This document shows, in pieces, positions 52,704 to 62,187 of a DNA stretch of 64,000 bases. Numbering within the stretch: position 1 is the stretch's first letter; every line of letters starts with the position of its first letter. Below the pieces are notes generated by a model. The model did not search any database and was not told the origin of the DNA. It saw only the letters and a list, made by a program, of their open reading frames with translations. The stretch lies in contig JBJLAO010000002.1 of NCBI GenBank assembly GCA_045568635.1, forward strand, positions 124,001 to 188,000, read 5' to 3'. The position numbers were made by a program, and so were the translations under genes. Origin of the DNA: MedAcidi-G1 sp000817085 (GTDB lineage: Bacteria; Actinomycetota; Acidimicrobiia; Acidimicrobiales; MedAcidi-G1).

Positions 52704-54212
52704 CTATTCCTGTGTCTCTGTTTTTTCTTCTTCGGATTCATCTTCAATGCCGTCTTCGGTTTCGTTAACTTCATCCTTATTTGATTCCTCTTGACTGGTT
52801 TCCTCTGGGTCAGAAGTTTCTATTAACTCCTCTTCTGTCACACCAGTTTCTTCGTCATTGGAATTTTCTGTTTCTTCCCCGTCTGATGCAACTGGATCAG
52901 CTGGATCATGTTCGGTGTAATACTCTGCCCATGCTTCCTGGCCTTCAGATGATTCAACTCCTATGTAGTTGCCCTCTTCATCGTAGTTGTGCTCACCAAA
53001 GTGCTCTTGGTACTCTGCAGCCACCACTCCACCTTCGGCTGCTTGCTTGATCGAAAGACTTATTCTTCTTCTTTCTAAGTCAAGATCAATGATCTTTACC
53101 CATAGTTCCTCTCCGGGAGTAACTACTTGCTCAGGTAGTTCAACATGGTGCGCGGACATTTCCGAAATGTGAACCAAGCCTTCGATTCCTTCACCCACTT
53201 GAACAAAAGAGCCAAATTGAATCAGTTTTGTAACTCGTCCGTAAACCAACTCGCCCACTTGATGACTATCAGCAAATTCTTGCCAAGGATCTTTTTGAGT
53301 GGCCTTTAGAGAAAGACTGATTCTCTCTCGGCTCATATCTATATCTAAAACTTGAACCTCAATCTCATCACCGACTGTGACGACAGAGCCAGGATGGTCA
53401 ACATGCTTCCACGATAATTCTGATACGTGTATTAACCCATCCATTCCACCAAGGTCCACGAAGGCTCCAAAATTAACAACACTTGAGACCACACCGGACC
53501 TAACTTCACCTGATTTTAAGTTAGTTAGGAAGTCTTCGCGTTCATCTTTTTGACTTTCTTCGAGCCAAGCTCTTCTAGAAAGAACGACATTATTCCTATT
53601 TCTGTCAAGTTCAATGATTTTTGTATCGACAGTAGTTCCAATTAATGGCTGAAGATCTCTAACGCGCCTTAGATCCACCAACGATGCTGGAAGAAAACCA
53701 CGAAGTCCGATATCGACAATTAAACCGCCTTTAACTACTTCGATAACCGTTCCAGAAACCATTCCATCAGCTTCTTTTACAGCTTCTATATCACCCCACG
53801 CTTTTTCATATAAAGCACGTTTTCTAGAAAGAAGTAAGCGACCTTCTGTATCTTCACGTTGTAAAACTTGTGCCTCTATTTTTTCTCCCATTTCCACAAC
53901 TTCATTTGGATGCAGATTATTGCGAATTGAAAGCTCTTTTTGCGGTATCACGCCTTCAGATTTGTAACCAATATCTAATAAGACTTCATCTTTATCTATT
54001 CTTACAACGGTTCCTTCAACCATTTGCCCATTTTCAATATCAACCATTGTCGCTGTGTAGGCATCTTCTAAAGAAAGCGACCCTAGGTCATTTGATGTTA
54101 TTTCACGAGGTTTATACTCACCATCGTTATCGAAGGAGCCCATAGGCTGGGACTCAATTAGTGGAATTGTGGAAATCGGATCGGACACGTTGTTCTCATT
54201 TTTAGTTGACAT
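52704..54212 (-). CDS. rpsA: 30S ribosomal protein S1
   Basis: The protein has four S1 RNA-binding repeats, each with a GxV--I---GxFVDLG-type core: VEGTVVRIDKDEVLLDIGYK, VSGTVIEVVKGGLIVDIGLR, RSGVVSSVVNFGAFVDLGGM and VYGRVTKLIQFGSFVQVGEG. A long acidic tail (Glu/Asp/Thr) of roughly 85 residues follows. S1 helps mRNA bind the ribosome. The ATG at 54212 is preferred to a TTG nine codons earlier because the extension is Lys-rich and atypical. It sits between coaE and a methyltransferase gene. Confidence 0.94.
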   Translation of the reverse strand: MSTKNENNVSDPISTIPLIESQPMGSFDNDGEYKPREITSNDLGSLSLEDAYTATMVDIENGQMVEGTVVRIDKDEVLLDIGYKSEGVIPQKELSIRNNLHPNEVVEMGEKIEAQVLQREDTEGRLLLSRKRALYEKAWGDIEAVKEADGMVSGTVIEVVKGGLIVDIGLRGFLPASLVDLRRVRDLQPLIGTTVDTKIIELDRNRNNVVLSRRAWLEESQKDEREDFLTNLKSGEVRSGVVSSVVNFGAFVDLGGMDGLIHVSELSWKHVDHPGSVVTVGDEIEVQVLDIDMSRERISLSLKATQKDPWQEFADSHQVGELVYGRVTKLIQFGSFVQVGEGIEGLVHISEMSAHHVELPEQVVTPGEELWVKIIDLDLERRRISLSIKQAAEGGVVAAEYQEHFGEHNYDEEGNYIGVESSEGQEAWAEYYTEHDPADPVASDGEETENSNDEETGVTEEELIETSDPEETSQEESNKDEVNETEDGIEDESEEEKTETQE

Positions 54213-54285
54213 GGAAGGGAATTTCCCTTTCTTTTTCAAGACGGATAAAGCCTATCGGAGACCTATGGCATCATGACCGATTTAA

Positions 54286-55056
54286 TTAAGTTGCTTTCTC
54301 CGCTAGTAATAAAAACTCAGGATTTTCTGTTCCACACGGTAAGAGTTCGTAGTCGATCGGTGTAACTGACCAGATGTTTCTTACTAGTAATCCAACTTTC
54401 TCACTCATTAATCTCAGCTCTCTTGGTGTAAAGCAAGTAGTCCAAGTAACTGCTTGTTTTTTTTCACCCTCCACATTCATGATTTCTACGTCTTCTCTAT
54501 TTACACCATTAAATGCATCAAAATGATCAGTCTGACTTAGGTACTGAACCTGAAAGTAAGAAGAAAAAGCTGATAAAGCTAACTTTCCTCCAGGTTTTAA
54601 TGCTCGAGCCATATTTTCAAGAGCTCTTAAATCCATATCATTATCCTCAAGTGAAGAGTCGGGTTCACATAGTAAACCGAAACCTCCTTGACACATTGAC
54701 ACAACGGCATCGAATTCGTTTTCAAAATCCATCAGGCGGACGTCTTGTCGCATAAACTTTGCTTTACTTTCTCCAGCATTTGCAAGTCTTATAAATTCCT
54801 GTGAAATGTCTATTCCTAAAACATCAATTTCTTTTTCCGCGAGCAGACTTGCGTGCCTACCAGGCCCACACCCCACATCTAATAATCGATCCCCAGGTGC
54901 GAGTCCAAGAATTTCGTATAGGCAATCAACCTCATTTTCGCTTCCATAAGTAAATGAATAACGAAGGTATGCGTCGCTCAAATGATCAGCAATGGGTTCA
55001 AACCAGTGTGAATACTTTTCTTGATTATTCAATTTCAGCCTTTTGCTTCTGCCCAA
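54286..55056 (-). CDS. Class I SAM-dependent methyltransferase
   Basis: The 256 residues carry SAM motif I as LLDVGCGPGRHASLLAEKEI followed by VLGIDISQEFI, plus DAVVSMCQGGFG and LKPGGKLALSAFSSYF. It resembles small-molecule methyltransferases of the Methyltransf_25 kind; substrate unknown. The start overlaps the polA stop by 22 bases, so it is likely made from the polA message and precedes rpsA. Confidence 0.82.
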   Translation of the reverse strand: MGRSKRLKLNNQEKYSHWFEPIADHLSDAYLRYSFTYGSENEVDCLYEILGLAPGDRLLDVGCGPGRHASLLAEKEIDVLGIDISQEFIRLANAGESKAKFMRQDVRLMDFENEFDAVVSMCQGGFGLLCEPDSSLEDNDMDLRALENMARALKPGGKLALSAFSSYFQVQYLSQTDHFDAFNGVNREDVEIMNVEGEKKQAVTWTTCFTPRELRLMSEKVGLLVRNIWSVTPIDYELLPCGTENPEFLLLAEKAT

Positions 55057-57701
55057 CTTTTTCCAGTTGCTATATCAACTTTCAACTCAACGGACAATTC
55101 ATAGGCATTTTCCATCTTTTTTTGAACCATTTTTTTTACAGCTTCAATCTCTTCGGTAGCAGTTTCAAGAATTACTTCGTCATGAACTTGCAGAACTAAA
55201 GCAGATTTATAAGATTTTTTTTGGAGTTCTTGATCGATTGACAACAATGCAATTTTAAAAATATCGGCGGCTAAACCTTGTATGGGTGCATTCATTGCTT
55301 GCCTTTCACCAGCTTGTCGCACGTTGAAATTGTTCGACAGCAATTCGGGTATTTTCCGCCGTCTGCCTAAAAGAGTCTCTGTGTAACCTTTTTTTCTTGC
55401 TTTCTCAATTGATTCATTCATGTACTCTTTGATACCAGGAAATGCTTCAAAGAAGGCTCTGAGTATTTCAGACGCTTCATCAACTGGTATGTCTAATCTT
55501 TGCGCTAGCCCATAGGCTTCCATGCCGTAGGCGAGCCCATAAGAAACCATTTTTGCGCGGCTCCTAAGCGACGAATCAATTTCCTCTGGTTTGATTCCCC
55601 ATGTACGCGATGCAACAGCAGTGTGGATATCTTGCCCATCATTAAAAGCCGTTTTTAGTTCTTTTTCGTCGGCTAAATGAGCAATACACCTAAGTTCGAT
55701 TTGGTTGTAATCAGCTACTAATAATGAATGTTTACTAGCGGGTATGAAAGCTTTACGAAACGACTTCCCAGCTTCAGTACGTACTGGAATATTATGCAAA
55801 TTTGGTGCGTCAGAACTCAAACGACCGGTTCTAGTAACTGTCTGATGAAACGTAGCGCGTATTCTATTGTCATCATCTACGCACGAAAGTAACCCTTCTC
55901 CGTATGTAGACCTAAGTTTTTCAACTTCTCGATAAGAAAGTAATTTGTCAATAATGGGGTGAGAGTCTTTTATTTTCTCTAGAGTCGCAGCGTTGGTTGA
56001 GAATCCGGTTTTTGTTTTCTTTCCGGGTGTCAACGCTAGTTTTTCAAAGAGTATTTCTCTCAGTTGTTTTGTTGAATTAACATTAAATTCTTCACCTGCT
56101 AGATTATGAATTTCTGTGCGTAAGCCTTCACATTGGTTAGTGAATTCATCTCTGAGTCTCTTCAATTCAGCTATATCAACACCTATTCCCCGCGTCTCCA
56201 TTTCCGCGAGGACACGTACTAATGGGACCTCTACATCTTTATTGAGATGATGCAGACCTTGGGATTTAAGAGCTTCATTTAATGGTTCGTGTAGTTTCGC
56301 TATAGCTTTTGCGTTAACAATCGCCTCGTGCAACTGATCACCTTCTGAGTCGAAATTGAGTTGACCCTCTCGTTCAACCTCAGGTGGAAAAAATATGTTG
56401 GTATATTTCGACAGGATTTCAGAAAGAGGTTCCGAAGAGTCAGATCCTTCAAGAAGATGCTGAGCAAGAGTTACATCTATCGTGATATTTTCTAGAACTA
56501 TTCCATTCTGTGCTAAGTGCAGATAGCTTTTTTTCCCGTCATGAACAGTAACACCAGATCCATTAGTGGAAAAAAGTTTGTTTAATTCAGAAATCACTTC
56601 CGGACTTTGCAACACATCGACAGTCAACCAAAAACAGCTTTGATTATCGCCTAATGCCAGGCCAGTGAGATTTCCTTCTTGGTCGGTAGATTCCGCAAGC
56701 GAGATGAACTCACAACTAGAAAGTGCTTCAATTTTTTTAAGAGTCACCTCCTTGTCTAAAAAAGTCTCATATGTCAGATCAAGTACAGAATCTTTTGCGG
56801 TTTCTTTTTTCTCTTTTTCATTTACCGCAAAACCAACAGCAACTGAAAGTCGTTTCTTTAGAGTATTGAGTTCCAGTTTGTCTAAAAAGTCGTTTACTTT
56901 TAATTCATTTATTTCATTATTTATAAGATCTTCGAATTTAATACCCAGCGGTACATCGCGAATAAGCGTCATTAGCTCAGCGTTAAGATGTGCTAAATCT
57001 TCGTTTTCTTGAAGATTTTGTTTTAATTTTGGAGTTTGTTCAGATGATGCAGAAAAAATTCCCTCTAAATCCCCATAAGCATTTATTAGTTTCGCTGCGG
57101 TTTTTTCGCCAACTCCTGGAACACCGGGCAGATTATCAGACGTGTCCCCTCGTAGCGCCGCATAATTCACGTAGTCTTCTGGAGCTACTCCAGTTCTATC
57201 AAAAATTCCTTTTTCGTCATAAAGGGCGTAATCAGAAACACCTTTTTTATTGTAAAGAACTTTAATGTGAGGGTCTTCAACTAGCTGAAAAACATCTCTA
57301 TCTCCTGTTACCACTACAACCTCTTCACCGGCGTCACGACCCATTGTCGCCAGGGTTGCTATTACGTCATCAGCTTCAAATCCTTCGATGTCGATAGTCA
57401 TGTAACCGAGCAATGAAACCATTTCTTTGACTAGTGGAATTTGTTCATACAAAATGTCCGGCTGTTTTTCCCTATTAGCTTTGTAACTGACAAGTTTTTT
57501 GTGTCGAAAAGTTTTTTCAGGCCTATCGAAAGCAACAACGATTTTTTTTGGTTGTTGATCTTTGATTAGATTTACGAGCATTGAGGCGAATCCGTATACA
57601 GCATTTGTCGTCTGCCCTTTACTGGTAACCATGTCAGGGGGTAACGCAAAAAAAGCCCTATAGGTTAATGAATTTCCGTCGATGATCATTAAGTCGGGCA
57701 C
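55035..57701 (-). CDS. polA: DNA polymerase I
   Basis: The 888-residue enzyme has a 5' nuclease domain (VAFDRPEKTFRHKK, EADDVIATLA, GDRDVFQLVE), a middle domain, and polymerase motifs A (VADYNQIELRCIAH), B (RAKMVSYGLAYGMEAYGL) and C (QVHDEVILE). The 3'-5' exonuclease acids are missing (the DxE site reads SLAEST), so proofreading is absent, as in Taq and mycobacterial Pol I. Motif B has Tyr at the position that is Phe762 in E. coli, as in mycobacterial Pol I. It fills gaps in repair and replaces RNA primers. Confidence 0.96.
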   Translation of the reverse strand: MPDLMIIDGNSLTYRAFFALPPDMVTSKGQTTNAVYGFASMLVNLIKDQQPKKIVVAFDRPEKTFRHKKLVSYKANREKQPDILYEQIPLVKEMVSLLGYMTIDIEGFEADDVIATLATMGRDAGEEVVVVTGDRDVFQLVEDPHIKVLYNKKGVSDYALYDEKGIFDRTGVAPEDYVNYAALRGDTSDNLPGVPGVGEKTAAKLINAYGDLEGIFSASSEQTPKLKQNLQENEDLAHLNAELMTLIRDVPLGIKFEDLINNEINELKVNDFLDKLELNTLKKRLSVAVGFAVNEKEKKETAKDSVLDLTYETFLDKEVTLKKIEALSSCEFISLAESTDQEGNLTGLALGDNQSCFWLTVDVLQSPEVISELNKLFSTNGSGVTVHDGKKSYLHLAQNGIVLENITIDVTLAQHLLEGSDSSEPLSEILSKYTNIFFPPEVEREGQLNFDSEGDQLHEAIVNAKAIAKLHEPLNEALKSQGLHHLNKDVEVPLVRVLAEMETRGIGVDIAELKRLRDEFTNQCEGLRTEIHNLAGEEFNVNSTKQLREILFEKLALTPGKKTKTGFSTNAATLEKIKDSHPIIDKLLSYREVEKLRSTYGEGLLSCVDDDNRIRATFHQTVTRTGRLSSDAPNLHNIPVRTEAGKSFRKAFIPASKHSLLVADYNQIELRCIAHLADEKELKTAFNDGQDIHTAVASRTWGIKPEEIDSSLRSRAKMVSYGLAYGMEAYGLAQRLDIPVDEASEILRAFFEAFPGIKEYMNESIEKARKKGYTETLLGRRRKIPELLSNNFNVRQAGERQAMNAPIQGLAADIFKIALLSIDQELQKKSYKSALVLQVHDEVILETATEEIEAVKKMVQKKMENAYELSVELKVDIATGKSWAEAKG

Positions 57702-57740
57702 GTTTTGACACTACTCCCAACGGATTACAAATGCTTAATA

Positions 57741-58319
57741 TTACGGTCTAAGACCCATGGAAATTACTTCTTCTGCAACTTCCACCATTGTCTTTCTGTC
57801 CGACATAGCTGTTGTCTGAATAAATCTAAATGCTTCATCTTCATTCAATGACGTACTCTCTATCAACAGGCCTTTAGCTTTTTCAATCACTTTTCGTGCC
57901 TTAAGCCGATCTTCAAGTGTTTTCGCTTGATCTGTCAGTTCACGCATTTCTTGATGTCGCCGCCGAGCTATTTCGATGGCCGGCACTAAATCACTTTGCT
58001 GATAAGGCTTTACAAGGTAGGCCAACGCTCCGGCGTCTACCGCTTCGTCGATGAGTTCGCGTTGACTGAAAGCAGTGAGGATGACGACGGCTGCATCTTC
58101 CGTCGTTCCAATTTCTCGTGCTACTTGAATCCCATCAATACCCGGCATTTTTATATCCAATATCACTACTTCTGGTTTGTATTCGCTAACAAGTTTTACT
58201 GCTTCGTCTCCTCTTCCCGTATCAGCTACTACTTCATATCCTGCACTTTCCAAAGTTTCGCGTAGATCTAGACGAATTATTGCTTCATCTTCTGCTATAA
58301 CAACTCGAATTTTTTCCAT
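57741..58319 (-). CDS. pdtaR: ANTAR-domain response regulator (PdtaR-like)
   Basis: The 192-residue regulator has a receiver domain (phospho-Asp in VVILDIKMPGIDG, Lys in YLVKPYQQ) joined by a coiled linker to an ANTAR RNA-binding domain (RKVIEKAKGLLIESTSLNED then AFRFIQTTAM). Phosphorylation lets ANTAR proteins bind RNA hairpins and prevent termination. In M. tuberculosis this orthologue (Rv1626) also lies near polA. No cognate PdtaS kinase is in the window. It overlaps the preceding small gene by one base. Confidence 0.9.
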   Translation of the reverse strand: MEKIRVVIAEDEAIIRLDLRETLESAGYEVVADTGRGDEAVKLVSEYKPEVVILDIKMPGIDGIQVAREIGTTEDAAVVILTAFSQRELIDEAVDAGALAYLVKPYQQSDLVPAIEIARRRHQEMRELTDQAKTLEDRLKARKVIEKAKGLLIESTSLNEDEAFRFIQTTAMSDRKTMVEVAEEVISMGLRP

Positions 58320-58621
58320 TACTTTTTCTCTAATTTTAATTTGTCTAGTAATTCATTTTGAAACTCTTCTAATCTGCAAATTTCGTTTCGTATTTGCTGA
58401 CAGTGAATTTCCATGTTTTTAGCTTGTCTGCTGGCGTCTCTATGATCATTGTCGGAAAGTGCTGTTTCAGAAACTAAGGATCGTATACGTGCCTCATCTG
58501 CATCATTTACGAGGCTAACTAACTGTTCTTCCGCTACAAGAAGTTCTTCTTTTTCTTTACCTATACGGCGAGAAACTTCAAGTAATCGCTTTTCTGCAGA
58601 TTTTCCAAACATCATTATCAT
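58319..58621 (-). CDS. Small coiled-coil protein upstream of pdtaR
   Basis: A 100-residue, charged, helix-forming protein (KEELLVAEEQLVSLVNDADE, then NMEIHCQQIRNEICRLEEFQ) with heptad-like spacing. It has no known domain. It overlaps the pdtaR start by one base, so it is co-translated with the regulator and may modulate it; that is inference. Confidence 0.55.
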   Translation of the reverse strand: MIMMFGKSAEKRLLEVSRRIGKEKEELLVAEEQLVSLVNDADEARIRSLVSETALSDNDHRDASRQAKNMEIHCQQIRNEICRLEEFQNELLDKLKLEKK

Positions 58622-58799
58622 TCTAGAGGAAAGTTATTAGTCAGAGAAAGAACTGCTTGCGCCGCGGCAAGTCCCAGGGGGCGCACGACCATAAACGAAA
58701 CCTAGAAAATAAAGGCCGCAATTCAGGCGAACCTTTAATAACTTAAATTATCCTAAACTTATGAGAAGGAACTCCAGTCCCAGAGAATTTCATCCTCGT

Positions 58800-59633
58800 A
58801 TGCGCAAATTCAAGCAAGTTGACGTCTTTACCACCATCCCGTATCACGGCAACCCGGTCGCGGTGGTCATGGATGGCGATGACCTCTCGACCGAGGAAAT
58901 GCAACGGTTCGCCAGATGGACAAACCTCAGCGAGACGACGTTCCTATTCCCGCCCACCGTTCCCGAGGCCGATTATCGCGTTCGGATCTTCACGACCGAC
59001 GTCGAGTTGCCCTTCGCTGGTCATCCAACGATCGGGACCTGTCATGCTTGGCTGGAAGCGGGCGGCATCCCTAACAGCGATGGATTCGTTATCCAAGAGT
59101 GCGAGGCCGGCCTGATCACACTCCGCAACGATGACGGGCTCGCGTTCGCTGCGCCGCCCCTCGTCAAGAGTGGCGAAGTAGACGATGCCGACCTCGACGA
59201 TGTATGCGCTGTCCTCGGCGTCAATCGATCAGCGATCCTCGATGCGGCGTGGGCTGACAACGGCCCTGGTTGGGTTGCCGTAAGGCTCGTCGACGCCGAG
59301 GCTGTTCTCGCTCTCAAACCAAACATGGCCGCCCGGTCGGCCTACACGATCGGCGTGGTCGGAACCCATCCGACCGGTTCTACAGCAGCGATCGAGGTGC
59401 GGGCGCTGTTCAAGCTCGGCGATAGCCTCGGATCAGAGGACCCGGTCACCGGCAGTCTGAATGCATCAGTCGCCCAATGGCTCCTTGGCGACGGCACGTT
59501 GGCGTCACCCTACGTCGCCGCTCAAGGGACGGCTATCGGACGAAGTGGTCGGGTGCATGTAAATGAAGCCGACGATGAGATCTGGGTTGGGGGCGACTCA
59601 GTCACCTGCATCGACGGCACCGTCAACCTGTGA
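58800..59633 (+). CDS. PhzF-family epimerase/isomerase, GC-rich and probably acquired
   Basis: The 277-residue protein has the PhzF pattern: FKQVDVFTTIPYHGNPVAVV, the catalytic Glu in TNLSETTFLFPP, PFAGHPTIGTCHAWL and SEDPVTGSLNASVAQWL. PhzF isomerases act in phenazine and other metabolite synthesis; most family members have no known substrate. The ATG at 58800 is favoured because the 13 earlier codons are unlike the family. Base composition is sharply higher in GC than neighbours (one 60-base line counts 63% GC). No phenazine gene is near. Confidence 0.88.
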   Translation: MRKFKQVDVFTTIPYHGNPVAVVMDGDDLSTEEMQRFARWTNLSETTFLFPPTVPEADYRVRIFTTDVELPFAGHPTIGTCHAWLEAGGIPNSDGFVIQECEAGLITLRNDDGLAFAAPPLVKSGEVDDADLDDVCAVLGVNRSAILDAAWADNGPGWVAVRLVDAEAVLALKPNMAARSAYTIGVVGTHPTGSTAAIEVRALFKLGDSLGSEDPVTGSLNASVAQWLLGDGTLASPYVAAQGTAIGRSGRVHVNEADDEIWVGGDSVTCIDGTVNL

Positions 59634-59783
59634 TTCTTGCTCTGATTAACCCGACCCGAGCGCGGAACAGTCTAATGTCTGATCAAAGCCGCTGAAGAAT
59701 GTCTCGGAGAGTGTATTTTCCTAGAGGAATAATCTCAATCTATTTATTTAGGAAATCTCTCGTATTTCGGGCAATATTGCTGT

Positions 59784-60266
59784 GTGAGGAAAACTTGCAC
59801 AATTTTAGTAATCAGTATCGTTTCGCTTATGCAAACTGCATGTTCGGGAGAAGTAGGTTGTGATACGCCTCGCCAAGAAGCATTAAGTGCTTCTTCAAGT
59901 CTTCATTTGCTAGGAAATACAGAAGCAATATGGGAAACAAATCCTCCCACTTCAGGACCTCACTATCCTGTTCCACCTAGAGGTGGAAATTATGATTACA
60001 CACTTAGCAACCTCGAACAGGTTGCTTTTCTTGAATCCGGTGGAGTGATAATCCAATTTCTCCCAAACAATAAAAATGTGAACCTGCAACAACTCAGATC
60101 TTTTGCGAATCAGTCTGTAATAGTTTCACCCAATCAAACACTGGAATCTTCACTTGTAGCGACTGCATGGACCTGGAAGCTCACCTGCGCAGAGTACCTT
60201 CCCGAGAACCTCAATGAATTCGTATCCGAATATCAAGGTAAAGTAAGTAATAACCATCAGGAATAA
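59784..60266 (+). CDS. DUF3105 lipoprotein
   Basis: The start is a GTG. A short lipoprotein signal with lipobox LMQTAC leads to the DUF3105 pattern NPPTSGPHYPVPPRGGNYDY and LEQVAFLESGGVIIQFLP. The domain is common in Actinobacteria, outside the membrane; its function is unknown. It ends 6 bases before the tRNA-Leu gene on the other strand. Confidence 0.78.
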   Translation: MRKTCTILVISIVSLMQTACSGEVGCDTPRQEALSASSSLHLLGNTEAIWETNPPTSGPHYPVPPRGGNYDYTLSNLEQVAFLESGGVIIQFLPNNKNVNLQQLRSFANQSVIVSPNQTLESSLVATAWTWKLTCAEYLPENLNEFVSEYQGKVSNNHQE

Positions 60267-60272
60267 TACTTG

Positions 60273-60356
60273 TACCCCGGGTGGGACTTGAACCCACACG
60301 ACCTTACGGTCAAAGGATTTTGAATCCTTCGCGTCTGCCAATTCCGCCACCGGGGC
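60273..60356 (-). tRNA. tRNA-Leu, anticodon CAA
   Basis: The minus strand folds as a class II tRNA. The acceptor pairs GCCCCGG with CCGGGGT, the anticodon stem is AAGGA/TCCTT around loop TTCAAAA (anticodon CAA, reading UUG), and there is a long variable arm GACCGTAAGGTC and T-loop TTCAAGT. Discriminator A is present; no CCA is encoded, unlike the other tRNA-Leu in the window. Confidence 0.94.
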
Positions 60357-60514
60357 AAGAAGCAAGAAGAAAACATGAAGGTTCTACTCTCAATTTCTCT
60401 TCACTGTCAACTTAAGTTTCTTTTTACTAGCAGAATCAATTTATTCGAGAATCCCAAAGAAAATACATTCACCCGAAATCGTTTTAACATATAAAAAATA
60501 AAATCTTTCTATAT

Positions 60515-62095
60515 TCAAGATCGTAAAATACGAGACTTTCCAAAAATAGAGCCAAAAACAACTTGGCCGTCATTATCCAACTGCACACCAGCTCCAAGAG
60601 TATTGAACCGGCTATCGCCAGTTATCCAATACCCGATACTCTCCCCAGTAGACCAATCCAATACCTCTATCGACCATTTACCTTTGCGTGTTCCGCAGGT
60701 GTATACAACGTTGCTTCCGGCACTTACCTGAGGTACAGAATTAGGCGAGCTAACTTCTTTATTTACCCATGCCTCATTAAATTCAGCTTTATCAGGATTC
60801 CATTCGTATTTATGAAGCCCGTAAGGTGTAAAAGAAGGATAATGCCCTAGGAAAAATGCTAGTAATCTACCGGCAGTTTCCGGCAACCAAGAAGGTCGGA
60901 AGTTCGGTTCATTATTGACAGTCATTGCCCCATAACCCGACACAGTAATCGATTGCTCAGTTTGGATACTATTTCTATTCGAATCACCCATATTTGCTGC
61001 TCCCATACCCGCAATTCTTAGCGAAGGCGCACCTGGTAAGCATTCCCAATTATCAGGAATTTCATCTCTCCAAAAAAGTGTGATATTTACGACCTCATCT
61101 CCATCTCCGATAACAACAAAACGATCTTTATTTGGATCATCCCCCATTAGTGAAGGAGTTGTGCCTGAACCATTTCCAGTTCCATTTCGATATTTAGAAC
61201 TCCAGGCTCCGTCGTCGTCAGAAAAAGAAAACTTTTTTCCGTTCCATACCACACGGTGTAAATGATCAACTGAATTGATATATATACCGCCTTCTTCATC
61301 ACAACACAGACTTGTCCTTACCCACCCGTACCCTGTATTACCTTTTTCAGTTTCCATTATCTTGCAATGTTCAGCTGCTTGATTAGCAGCTCCAGGAATT
61401 TGCACAGCTACATAATCTAAAAAGTCTCTTGAGAGACTTATCAACCAACCATGGTCTGTAGACAACACGATACGACCATCTGGTGTCATGTTTATTCCAA
61501 CAAAAAAACCTTCAATTTCTTCTGGTTTATCCCAACGAGCTTTCTCAAATAAAGATGAATAACGACTATTTGGGTCTCTTTCTGCGTATGCAACTACTCC
61601 TTCTTTTCGTCCCAAATACATGACATGGTCAATATCAAGAAGTGAATAGATACCATCTAGCCCAGTCATGAAACGAGTGGCTAGAGAAATCGCACTTTGA
61701 ATAAGCTTCTCTTCATCAGTAAAGTCGTCTAAATCGGCAACACCCGTCTCCCAATCCGAATGACTACTAAATAATTCATCTGGCTTTTCATGTGAGAGAC
61801 TAAACGTGTCTAATACTTCAAGTGTCTCATAGTCGAGTTTTACGATTCCCTCTCTTCCATTACTCCAAATTGTTCGTTTTCCGTCCGGATACAAACCTGA
61901 AATAAGGCCACCGAAATGTCCAGGTCCTAGCCATTCATACTGATAATCGTTCTCTTGAAGAATTTTTCCACTTTCTTCAGAGGTAGGGATCGGACCAGTA
62001 AGGTGCGTACTGTCGCGCTGGTCGCAAAACCCATGCGCTATTGCATACTCGCTATCAGCTAGAAAAGGATTACGCCATCTTCCGTCTGGACTCAT
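60515..62095 (-). CDS. Unrecognised protein, beta-propeller-like
   Basis: A roughly 526-residue soluble protein. Repeated strand-rich segments (LISGLYPDGKRTIWSN, GINMTPDGRIVLSTDHGWLI, QLDNDGQVVFGSIFG) and frequent Asp-Gly turns suggest a beta-propeller. There is no signal peptide. The frame is open 21 codons upstream to a TTG, but that stretch is hydrophobic and poorly supported, so the ATG at 62095 is preferred; it lacks a clear Shine-Dalgarno. No family recognised. Confidence 0.6.
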   Translation of the reverse strand: MSPDGRWRNPFLADSEYAIAHGFCDQRDSTHLTGPIPTSEESGKILQENDYQYEWLGPGHFGGLISGLYPDGKRTIWSNGREGIVKLDYETLEVLDTFSLSHEKPDELFSSHSDWETGVADLDDFTDEEKLIQSAISLATRFMTGLDGIYSLLDIDHVMYLGRKEGVVAYAERDPNSRYSSLFEKARWDKPEEIEGFFVGINMTPDGRIVLSTDHGWLISLSRDFLDYVAVQIPGAANQAAEHCKIMETEKGNTGYGWVRTSLCCDEEGGIYINSVDHLHRVVWNGKKFSFSDDDGAWSSKYRNGTGNGSGTTPSLMGDDPNKDRFVVIGDGDEVVNITLFWRDEIPDNWECLPGAPSLRIAGMGAANMGDSNRNSIQTEQSITVSGYGAMTVNNEPNFRPSWLPETAGRLLAFFLGHYPSFTPYGLHKYEWNPDKAEFNEAWVNKEVSSPNSVPQVSAGSNVVYTCGTRKGKWSIEVLDWSTGESIGYWITGDSRFNTLGAGVQLDNDGQVVFGSIFGKSRILRS

Positions 62096-62187
62096 AAACG
62101 AACAGTAATGATTCAAAAAAACAAAAACAAATACCTCACGAAATATGCAGACTTTCAAAAAAAAATATTTTTAATACCATGTAAGTC

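Noticed and set aside
58177..58422. Plus-strand frame opposite pdtaR and the coiled-coil gene
   Set aside because: It is antisense to two convincing genes and has no supporting features.
59042..59326. Minus-strand frame inside the PhzF gene
   Set aside because: High GC lengthens chance open frames; the sequence has no motif, whereas the plus strand has a full PhzF signature.
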